Positions 25,407 through 31,163 of a stretch of 64,000 bases of DNA are shown here, piece after piece (the stretch's first letter is position 1; each line of letters begins with the position of its first letter). The translations under genes were made by a program, and so were the position numbers. Source of the stretch: Marisa cornuarietis (lineage: Eukaryota > Mollusca > Gastropoda > Architaenioglossa > Ampullariidae); assembly GCA_004794655.1 (NCBI GenBank), contig SMMW01000001.1, forward strand, positions 1,736,001-1,800,000, in the 5' to 3' direction. The notes under the pieces were generated by a model. The model was not told the DNA's origin. It saw only the letters and a program-made list of their open reading frames with translations, and did no database searches.

Positions 25407-28400
25407 AACAATCTCCTTGTTGTTAGGCGACCACAACGACGAGTGGTGGGGGGAGGCCACTAACGTCACGGTCGAGCACGACACCTGTTCCACCTTCACT
25501 GCCCGCAAGAACTACGCCAACGTCATCTGCACCCCGCAACCCAACGCCTTCAACCCTTGCGAGGATGTCATGGGGTAAAACAAAAACTTTGTGATTTCAT
25601 TTGATCGTTTTTTTTTTAAATAATGTGTGTGACGCGGGAATGTGTGTGGGTGGTGGAGGGGTGGAGGGGGTAGTTAAGTTATGGATTGTGACCGAGGGTG
25701 GGAGAGATTGGAGTGATTTGTGTGGAGGGGTGGGTGTGAGATGCACTGTGGGCTGTGAGGAGATTGACTACTGTTGATGAGGGTGGGTGGCGGGATGGCT
25801 GGACGATGACAGGAGGACGAACAGGCTGGAAGGACGGCGAGAAGAGGAAATTAACATGATGAGAAGATGGGGGGAGGCGGTGAGATGAAGGGGATGGCAG
25901 AGGAAATGGGTTGCAAACATCACCAGCTGACTGGGTATTTGGGGACCGGGGAAAAAATGGCTTAGAGGAGGTAAAGTGTGAGCGGTTTGGGGATGAGGGT
26001 GGAGGTAGGCGTAACGGAACGGCTTGATGGATGACGGGTATCGAGACAAAGTCGTCTTGGCGAAAATGGTTAGGTGACGTGGAGGTAAGACGATGTGATA
26101 GAGAGGAGTCAGGGAATCGAGTCCATGGGATTTAAATCCAACACGTTTTACCACTGCTCTTTCGCTGACTTGGACTACCACTTTTGTCATAAACTATCTT
26201 CTGAACGATGTCTTATCACTCGCATCTTCTCTATTTCTCTCTCTCACACACACACACACACACTTCCTCCTCCTCATCATTCGCGTATGAAGGGGCTCTG
26301 TAACTGTGACAACGGCAACGCTATAATTGCTACAACGAAAATTTCCTTAAAATGTCTTGGCAATGGGAGCGAGAGCTGGTGACTGATCTATTCAGGCTCC
26401 CGACGTACTTGAGCAGGCGTCACTGCTGCCCTACATCCAAGACGCCGGTCAGCGGTGCCCCTGCTGGCGGGTGCCGTGCAAGGTGCGCTCTTGTCGTAGC
26501 CAAGCTCAACGTACCGTTGACGCTGTTTGCTTGCAGGTACGAGTGGCTGAGGGTCGTGGTGTGGTTCGTGCTGCTGGCGGCGCTGTGCGGCAACATGGTG
26601 GTCATCGTGGTGCTGGTGACGGGCCGGGGCAAGATGACGGTGCCCAAGTTCCTGATGTGCAACTTGTCCTTCGCCGACCTGCTGATGGGGCTGTACCTGC
26701 TGTTGTTGGCTTCCATCGACGTGCACTCGCTGGGAGAGTACTTCACGCACGCTGTCAGCTGGCAGAATGACGGGGGATGTCAGGTACCCACAGCCTCCTT
26801 GACCTTCTCCTCCCCCGCCATACTGTTCTCTTGTCCCAGCTATCCTGTCCTCTTGCCCCAACCTTCCTGGTCTGCTGTCCCAACCTTCCTGCTCTCTCTT
26901 GTTCTATTCTTACAGCCTTCTCTGGCCCCAACATTCCTGCCCTCCAGTCACAAGCTTCCCCCTTTTTCTTTCTGGTCATGACCCTGTTGCTCTTTTTCTC
27001 TCTCTTGTCAGAACCTTCGCCGCATGTTCGTCGTGCTACATGATACGTTGAAAGACTTCAAGTAACCACCCTTCTATTATTCAAGAGAATGTTGCGTTAA
27101 GAAATTTTACTGACCCTTAGTTTGGTAGTTTCTGGGGACGTCAGTCTGGTCATCTGTTTCATAAAATTTCACATAATATACACAATTTGTATACAATGTC
27201 TAGAGAGTTCTCGCTTTACGCAAATTCCACTTTACGTAAAGAATTCTGAAAAATCCAAAATTGTTTCAAGACCCTACTTATTTGGGATAATACCCGAGGC
27301 CACCTTCCTTGGGTGATTTTAATGATAATGTAAAAATGGCCCACCTTCCCCATAACACTTTGTCATTATTACAACCTATGGATCAGGGAGAGATTACGAA
27401 TTTCAAGGCGTATTATTTACGCATTTACGCACTATGTGTGACAATGCAATGGCAGCTCGGGATGCAGATAAGAACATCGAGAGATTTCTGCAAGTCCAAT
27501 AATATTTACCATGCACTCCAAAATAATGCTTAGGGGAGATAGATGCAGAAGAAATATGAAGGCATAGAACGTAGGGGATGGAGTGCGCCCGCAGTTCGTT
27601 CCCAATTTTCTTGGATTTGACAAAAGATAAAACGTTTGAAGTGAGTAACAAGAATGTAAACTTAGCACAAGAACTGGAGGTAGAAGTGGACGAGACCGAT
27701 GTTGAGGAGCTGATTGAGCCTCCTGGAGACGAACTGTCGAATGAGGGGGTAATTAAGCTTTGGAAATTCCAGAAGAATTGTCCAATGAGGATCTGATTAA
27801 GCTGTAAAGATTGCAGAAGAAGAAAGAAGAAGAACCAGGGATCGAACCAAATAGGTTCACAACGAAACAGTTGACAAAAGCAGCTCATTATTACATTTCT
27901 TTTCTACTGAAAAGATGAATGAAAATACTTCAATATTTAAATACTTCAAGATTTGTAAGACTCAGAGTAGTTGAGTATCATATTTCTTGCAATCGGCAAC
28001 AATAGAAAGGAAAAAAGAGAACCGTTGCTGCAAGAGTCTATATACACGCTTATTTATATTGTTTCTTCTAGGTGAAATGTACGTGTTTATTATTCGTGCT
28101 ATATGAAATGGGTTGGGGGAGGCAACATGCTGCATTCCTGTTACATAATTCATCATCAATAATTTATCTTTCATTTCGTAATTCCGCTCATTATCATGAT
28201 ACAGTATTTAACAAGTCTTCAATTCAGCACAGCTTATGATTGGCATAAAGGCATTTGTGAATGCATGTGTGTTAAGGTTATGGGCAGAGTGGGGGATGAA
28301 GGTGAAAGGTCAACATACTGCTTAATAATAATAATAATAGTGAAGATTTTTATAGCGCATATTCACACTCATAGAGAGCATGCTCTTAGCGCTTAAAACG

Positions 28401-30647
28401 AGGAAGAGACGTGGACTAAGTAGACACAGAACAAAGGGGACGAAAGAAAACGACAGTACTGACGAAACAGAAAACATTAAAAGGCATCAAGTAACAGGAA
28501 CAGAAAAATATAGTGATTCTGCGAGAAAGATGGGTAAAGTAGCAAGAGGGAAGGGGGCGGGGTTAAGAAGGACGAGCATTGTGCGGACTGTGTTAGGAGA
28601 AATGCTCAAGGAAGAGGTGCGTTTTCAGTGCAGATTTGAAAGATTCAGTTGTAGTTGCTTATTGTTGTTAACTAAGTTCTACAGTACAATTCATACTTTA
28701 TCGTTAATTTTATCTGTCATCTCATAGTTTTCCTGTCATAGTAGAGTATGTAGATGTCTCTATTTTAGTAGTGTATTTATGACCGACATAAAGACATTGG
28801 TTTGTGAGCGCCTTTGTCATAAATCCTAAATTTTATAAATCGGGTTCTTTGTGTATGAGCTGGGTGTCTTTACACATCTCTAGATTCTTGCTTTGTCATA
28901 TGTTGTGTAGCTGTGTGTTTCAGGTTCTTAGTGTGATCATACTGTGCACAGGATAGATCGTCGGGTTCTGGACATGCTCATCTGTATCTGTCATGTTGTC
29001 GGGTTTGCGATGTGTTCATCGGTATTTGTCGTGTTGAAGGGTTCTCAATGTGTTCATCTGTATCTGTCGTATTTTCGGGTTCTCGATCTGTGCTCATCTG
29101 TCCTGTTTGTACAAGTTGTCGGGTTCTCGATCTGTGCTCATCTGTCCTGTTTGTATAAGTTGTCGGGTTTTCGGTGTACTCAGCTGTCGTATGACTGTAA
29201 AAGGGGGGCAGGTTCACAGTCGAGCTAGCTGATCTAATTCTTAGCAATCAGCTAAAAATCCTCATTCAATAATAGCCGTATAGGTGTATGCTAGGCTCGC
29301 ACGTCTATGTACCCAGCCACTGCTAATGATAATGTAAAAATGACCCACCTGCCCCATAACACTTGGTCTTGATCCAATCCTACTGCACAGGCCGTCGCCA
29401 TGTTCTCGATGTTCTCATCTGTTGTTATTGTTGTTATTATTGTTGTGCAGGTGGCTGGGTTTCTGACAGTCTTCTCCAGCGAGTTGTCAGTTTTTGTGCT
29501 GATGGTCATCACAGTGGAGCGCTGGTACGCCATCAGCTACGCCATCCACCTGACCAAGCGACTGCGCATCAAGCAGGCCTGGGGGCTGATGCTGACAGGG
29601 TGGCTGTACGCCAGCACCATGGCGCTCCTACCCTTGGTCGGCGTTTCAGGGTACGGGGCCGTCAGCATGTGCTTGCCCATGGAGGCCAAGGACATTTGGG
29701 ACAAGCTCTACATCGTCGCCATCCTCCTGCTCAACGGCCTGGCCTTCACCGTCATCTGCGGCTGCTACATCAGCATGTTCATGAAGGTGCGGGCCAGCGA
29801 CACCATGGCCCGCAGCAACGACGCCACCATCGCCAAACGCATGTCCATTCTGGTGTTGACCAACTTCATCTGCTGGGCACCCATTGCCTTCTTCGGACTC
29901 ACCGCTTCCTTCGGCTTCCCCATGATCGACATCAGCAACTCTAAGATCCTGCTGGTTTTCTTCTACCCGCTCAACTCCTGCGCCAACCCGTTTCTCTACG
30001 TCATCCTCACCAAGCAGTTCCGCAAGGACGTCTTTATCCTGTTGGGCCGCTACGGGGTGTGCACGCAGCGCGCCAACCAGTACAAGGGCACGCTGACCCG
30101 CAAGTCCGTCACTACCTCGCGCCACAATGGTCTGGTGCTGCAGAGCGTACCGCATCACCACTCGGATCTGACCTTCCTGTCGCACGTCAGCACCAAGAGT
30201 TCGCGCTGCTCCCTCAACGGCAACACGCCCAAGATGACTCCGCAGCACTCGCCGCAAGGCACGCCGCACGCCTCGCCGCGCCAGTCGCCGCGAGAGGCGT
30301 TCAAGCGCCTGGGCTTTCTGCAGGCCGCCTCCTCTTTGGTGTCTCAGGCGGCGGCGGCGGCAGTGGCGGCGGCTGCGAGTGGTGGCGGAGGCGGAAGCGC
30401 CGCGGCGTTCAACGGCAGTGGCTCGACGCCGGAGACGGGCGGTAGCGGAGGCGGCGGTGCGAAGCACGGCACCGGCAAAGAGCGGCGGCTCAGCGTGGTA
30501 CCGGAATCGAGCCAGGTGTCCGATGACGGCGGCAGCGGCACGCACGAGGAGCGCGTGCTGGAGGCGCGCGACTCGCTCCGCGACCTTTTCGACGGTAAAC
30601 CGCTGGGTCGCGTGCGCAGCGCCAGTGAGTACGTGGTGCTGTACCCC

Positions 30648-30686
<39 letters not shown>

Positions 30687-31163
30687 GCCGCCGCCAAGGA
30701 CCGAGATCTTGGCCGCGAAGGCCGGCGCCGCTCCTCCCGATTCTTGCTGGACAAGCAGCCGTCACTGGACACCAGCATCAGCAGCAACACTGAGACCTCC
30801 TACATCAGTGACTCCTCCTGGACGCGTATGGACAGCTTCGGCTCTGGACAGGAAGGGGAGTGGCCGGGAACTGCACGGGCGGTGGCCACCTCACGCAAGA
30901 CGTCCATGGAGAGCGGTAGCGGCGAGCGGGTAGGCAGCCCCTCCTTGGCCTGCTCACGCATCCGCACTCGTAGCAGTGACGTCACGGCGGCTGCTCGCCA
31001 GCGTCTGGCCTCCGACGGTGACAGCCCGACCCGACCTCTGCCCCACTACCAGCTGGTGCGCATCACGCACGGCTCCGCAATCCTGCAAGACGACAACTGC
31101 TCGTCCGGAACCGATGAGGACTACTTGGACGATGAGAGTAAGGTCAAACAGTCGCTACTGTAG
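7872..31163 (+). CDS. LGR1: Type-A LGR: glycoprotein-hormone-receptor-like GPCR (gene span, exons 2 to last; exon 1 missing)
   Basis: This is a plasma-membrane G-protein-coupled receptor of the FSHR/TSHR/LHCGR family. In invertebrates the family's known ligand is the GPA2/GPB5 (thyrostimulin-like) heterodimer. Coding exons are 7872-7943, 11360-11434, 15472-15546, 20380-20469, 21741-21809, 23062-23130, 23453-23527, 24304-24920, 25427-25574, 26537-26783 and 29451-31163. They total 3250 nt. With the two codon bases owed by exon 1 this is 1084 codons without an internal stop. Order: seven LRR exons, a CCAF-containing hinge start, a hinge insert, the FNPCED hinge end, then seven TM helices with ERW at the end of TM3 and NPFLY in TM7, and a long tail. 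Vertebrate exons 2-9 correspond one to one. No signal peptide or N-cap exon was recognised in bases 1-7871, so the gene is 5'-incomplete here. Family assignment is very secure; the exact ligand is inferred. Confidence 0.95.
9338..9919. promoter_or_regulatory. Cluster of three full CRE palindromes (TGACGTCA)
   Basis: Exact TGACGTCA octamers occur at 9338-9345, 9868-9875 and 9912-9919. The last two lie in a partly duplicated segment; both are followed by ACGAC and GGTCTG. CREB/ATF binding is possible, but no function is shown by the sequence. Confidence 0.3.
10086..10175. repeat. (CA)n microsatellite, duplicated start
   Basis: A short (CA)n at 10086-10106 is followed by a second copy of AAGGATTCACAC and a longer (CA)n from 10114. 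This indicates a slippage-type duplication. Confidence 0.9.
10507..10720 (-). mobile_element. 3' end of TAA-tailed non-LTR retrotransposon (copy 1)
   Basis: A (TAA)n tail of about 26 units (10507-10585) is followed by GTGAAGATTTGTATAGCGC and the CATAGAGAGCATGCTCTTAGCGC block. It is shared with 28323-28652, 43596-43648, 45232-45319 and 52094-54040. By reference to the 52-kb copy, the element lies on the minus strand and is truncated at its 5' end. Homology fades near 10720. Confidence 0.85.
11360..11434 (+). CDS. LGR1: LGR exon: leucine-rich repeat 2
   Basis: This 75-nt exon follows TTTCTGACAG and precedes GTAAGT. It reads DIKNSSQLREIKEGAF then RELRQLRIL, a 25-residue LRR. The CT|A Leu codon joins it in frame to the exon at 7872. 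It matches vertebrate FSHR/TSHR exon 3 in length and register. Confidence 0.92.
12240..13162 (+). mobile_element. Decayed non-LTR retrotransposon, 3' fragment with RT remnant
   Basis: Read in broken frames, it gives SPIFFSLLINELTNEI, then HGIQLSSDLIQL and LLFADDFSLVSDTV, the YADD-type palm box of a non-LTR reverse transcriptase. LELVVNKDKSNVVV and a YLGI-like segment follow. Stops and frameshifts interrupt it, so it is dead. The 3' end has AATAAA (13139-13144) followed by tandem GATTCT (TTCTGATTCTGATT), a short repetitive tail typical of such elements. The 5' part is missing. It is unrelated to the TAA-tailed family in this window. Confidence 0.85.
13326..13362. repeat. Alternating purine-pyrimidine tract (GT/GC)
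   Basis: A (GT)n passes into (GC)n and then GTGCGTGT, an almost unbroken purine-pyrimidine alternation. Such tracts favour left-handed DNA; that is a property of the sequence class, not shown here. Confidence 0.7.
15472..15546 (+). CDS. LGR1: LGR exon: leucine-rich repeat 3
   Basis: This 75-nt exon follows TCTGTTTTCAG and precedes GTATGT. It reads VIIDCVLLTTIGPGVL then GTFQNLHTL and uses the same codon phase as its neighbours. It carries one Cys in the repeat. Introns of about 4.0 kb and 4.8 kb flank it. Confidence 0.92.
16237..16560 (+). repeat. Dispersed intronic repeat, copy 1
   Basis: Shares CTATTTCCCTAAATCTGG and AAAGAGGTCAACA(C/T)TATAGA(T/C)GTCA with the copy at about 19905-20275, and the ATATGTTTAC...GTGACGTCAC part with 22800-22910. 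It ends near a TGACGTCA palindrome (16542-16549). The class is unknown; no coding capacity is visible. Confidence 0.65.
17858..18023 (-). mobile_element. tRNA-derived SINE (copy A)
   Basis: On the minus strand it starts with a tRNA-like head: the A-box region TGGTCCAACGGTTAGCACC lies near 18013 and the B-box GGTTCAACTCTC at 17940-17951. Then follow the conserved body AGAAAGACTAGC/GTGGCATTTG and GCCTTAGT..., shared with the copies at 56804 and 46290. It is somewhat diverged, with about 15 extra bases in the loop between the boxes. Confidence 0.85.
18904..18950. repeat. (GT)n microsatellite
   Basis: About 23 GT units with one interruption (TA), followed by GCGTGCG-type sequence. Confidence 0.9.
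19905..20275 (+). repeat. Dispersed intronic repeat, copy 2, with (CTCA)n inserted
   Basis: Starts with AAAGCTCAATGCAAGAAGCT and CTATTTCCCTAAATCTGG as in copy 1, continues with AAAGAGGTCAACATTATAGA, is interrupted by the CTCA array at 20098-20199, and resumes with ACCATATGTTAACTGG and an ACGCGACGTTAG segment matching copy 1's GTGACGTCAC end. Confidence 0.65.
20098..20199. repeat. (CTCA)n tetranucleotide array
   Basis: About 25 near-perfect CTCA units, the longest tetranucleotide array in the window and the same motif as at 2545. Confidence 0.95.
20380..20469 (+). CDS. LGR1: LGR exon: leucine-rich repeat 4, with two in-frame donor choices
   Basis: The exon follows CCTGTTTTCAG. It reads RIWKSGLTTVPDFSTF, then STMSPSHNQSMYEI. 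I chose the donor GTAAGC at 20470 because it is closer to consensus. A second GT (GTATGA) at 20461 would give an 81-nt exon lacking three residues and would stay in phase. It corresponds to vertebrate exon 5, whose repeat also has LPDF/V-type residues. Confidence 0.88.
20470..21740 (+). other. LGR intron after LRR4
   Basis: 1.27 kb; contains a (GT)n at 21450-21496 and GTGT-rich sequence on both sides. Open frames through it are repeat artefacts. Nothing else was recognised. Confidence 0.7.
21741..21809 (+). CDS. LGR1: LGR exon: leucine-rich repeat 5
   Basis: This 69-nt exon lies between CTCATGGCAG and GTAAGT. It reads DLTINKIKRIPKGSF then RNIRTWLL. It is equivalent to vertebrate exon 6, which is likewise shorter than the 75-nt repeats. 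Confidence 0.92.
21810..23061 (+). other. LGR intron after LRR5
   Basis: 1.25 kb; has a short AAT run (22082-22107), a GTC/ATC-rich stretch (22745-22805) and a third piece of the dispersed repeat (about 22800-22910) with a TGACGTCA palindrome at 22898-22905. Confidence 0.6.
23062..23130 (+). CDS. LGR1: LGR exon: leucine-rich repeat 6
   Basis: This 69-nt exon lies between TATTCTTGCAG and GTGAGT. It reads RLEFTMIEEIEDYAF then KGSQIFNL. It is equivalent to vertebrate exon 7, with the same phase and length class. Only 322 bases separate it from the next exon. Confidence 0.92.
23453..23527 (+). CDS. LGR1: LGR exon: leucine-rich repeat 7
   Basis: This 75-nt exon lies between CTGTGTTTGCAG and GTGAGT. 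It reads DFQNNPNLQVLGENAF then SGIADLNSL. It is equivalent to vertebrate exon 8 and keeps the NPNL/NNNL signature of that repeat. Confidence 0.92.
23528..24303 (+). other. LGR intron after LRR7
   Basis: 776 bases; contains a (CA)n at 23681-23715. The open frame running from 24149 into the next exon is intronic up to the TTTCTAG acceptor. Confidence 0.7.
24304..24920 (+). CDS. LGR1: LGR exon: last LRRs, CCAF motif and expanded hinge insert
   Basis: The acceptor is TTTCTAG at 24301-24303, so the open frame upstream of 24304 is intron. It begins NLSKTRISYLPTEGL, contains an N-glycosylation sequon (NIS), and reaches LTYPHHCCAF, the family hallmark at the LRR/hinge border. Then comes a family-atypical insert: a Ser/Pro stretch, Gly-rich residues, eight consecutive Arg (24653-24676) and a run of Asp/Glu. 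The exon ends with the donor GTGTGT after ...HSSTG. The insert is GC-rich and low in complexity. It is equivalent to vertebrate exon 9 plus part of the hinge. Confidence 0.92.
24921..25426 (+). other. LGR hinge intron bracketed by (GT)n and (CA)n
   Basis: 506 bases. A (GT)n of about 30 units (24954-25015) starts 34 bases after the donor, and a (CA)n of about 16 units (25373-25404) ends 22 bases before the acceptor's AG. The two are complementary in the transcript. Confidence 0.8.
25427..25574 (+). CDS. LGR1: LGR exon: C-terminal hinge with FNPCED motif
   Basis: This 148-nt exon has its acceptor at TTGTTAG (25420-25426) and donor GTAAAA. It joins G|GC in frame, then reads DHNDEWWGEATNVTVEHD, two cysteines, and PNAFNPCEDVMG. 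FNPCED is the tethered-agonist region (p10) of glycoprotein hormone receptors. The NVT sequon is at 25462-25470. The acidic Tyr pair sulfated in vertebrate receptors is not present; a Trp pair lies in about that place. Confidence 0.92.
25575..26536 (+). other. LGR intron before TM1
   Basis: 962 bases. The 5' half is GGT/GGA-rich (25640-26090), giving long antisense open frames without recognisable protein features. A short CA run lies at 26245-26262. No exon seen. Confidence 0.6.
26537..26783 (+). CDS. LGR1: LGR exon: TM1, ICL1, TM2 and ECL1
   Basis: This 247-nt exon follows TTGCTTGCAG and ends before GTACCC. It completes the Gly of MGY and encodes TM1 (WLRVVVWFVLLAALCGNMVV...), the KMTVPKFLMCNLSFAD segment of ICL1/TM2, and ECL1 up to GGCQ, which contains the conserved TM3-start Cys. 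Vertebrate type-A receptors encode all seven helices in one exon, so the introns on both sides are additional. Confidence 0.93.
27310..27900 (+). pseudogene. Relic of pogo/Tigger (Tc1-mariner superfamily) transposase C-terminus
   Basis: Broken plus-strand frames read NDNVKMAHLPHNTLSLLQPM, then DQGEITNFKAYYLR. This is the region around the second catalytic aspartates of DDE transposases of the Tigger/jerky group, where NTTSLLQPMDQGVI..FKAYYLR is the hallmark. Further on, VNLAQELEVEVDETDVEEL and SNEGVIKL, and a KEEEPG...RFTTKQLTKA segment, match the acidic C-terminal tail of the same proteins. Several stops and shifts show it is dead. The catalytic N-terminal half is absent. Upstream, TCTCGCTTTACGCAAATTCC may derive from element non-coding sequence. 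Confidence 0.8.
28323..28652 (-). mobile_element. 3' end of TAA-tailed non-LTR retrotransposon (copy 2)
   Basis: About 330 bases almost identical to 52094-52433: short TAA tail, GTGAAGATTTTTATAGCGC, the 3' untranslated region, and the last RT codons up to GAAAGATTCAGTTGTAG, where the copy is cut. The high identity suggests recent movement. 5'-truncated, minus strand, antisense to LGR. Confidence 0.92.
28968..29195. repeat. Degenerate minisatellite in TM2-TM3 intron
   Basis: Imperfect units of roughly 45-57 bases around TCGGGTTCTCGATSTGT and CTCATCTGTCCTGTTTGTA. The two last units (about 29076-29130 and 29131-29175) are nearly identical. A further unit-like segment, GTTCTCGATGTTCTCATCTG, is at 29402-29421 next to the splice acceptor. 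Confidence 0.75.
29324..29367 (+). pseudogene. Second short Tigger transposase fragment
   Basis: 44 bases nearly identical to 27320-27363 (TAATGATAATGTAAAAATG then CCCACCT, CCCCATAACACTT), three or four mismatches. It lies 83 bases before the TM3 exon acceptor. Confidence 0.7.
29451..31163 (+). CDS. LGR1: LGR terminal exon: TM3-TM7 and about 365-residue cytoplasmic tail
   Basis: The acceptor is TGTTGTGCAG at 29441-29450; the open frame before it is intronic. TM3 reads VAGFLTVFSSELSVFVL and ends in VERW. ICL3/TM6 has AKRMSILVLTNFICWAP. TM7 has PLNSCANPFLYVIL, followed by helix 8 with a Cys (YGVC) that could be palmitoylated. After about 30062 comes a tail rich in Ser-Pro, Thr-Pro, Gly and Ala. 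It includes 15 consecutive Ala (30651-30695, eleven GCT then four GCC) and ends in SLL before TAG. Vertebrate members have tails of well under 100 residues. Base composition is much more GC-rich than the flanks. Confidence 0.95.

Larger units (their letters stand above)
26784..29450 (+). other. LGR TM2-TM3 intron, transposon-filled
   Basis: 2.67 kb. Holds a C-rich CCCAACCTTCCTG-type tandem stretch (26820-26960), a Tigger transposase relic (27310-27900), a retrotransposon 3' end (28323-28652), a degenerate minisatellite (28968-29195) and a 44-base second Tigger fragment (29324-29367). Confidence 0.75.

Noticed and set aside
29646..30545. 299-codon open frame on the minus strand opposite the LGR terminal exon
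   Set aside because: It is an Arg/Ala/Gly-rich shadow of the GC-rich coding strand, with no protein features. The plus strand encodes conserved TM helices here.
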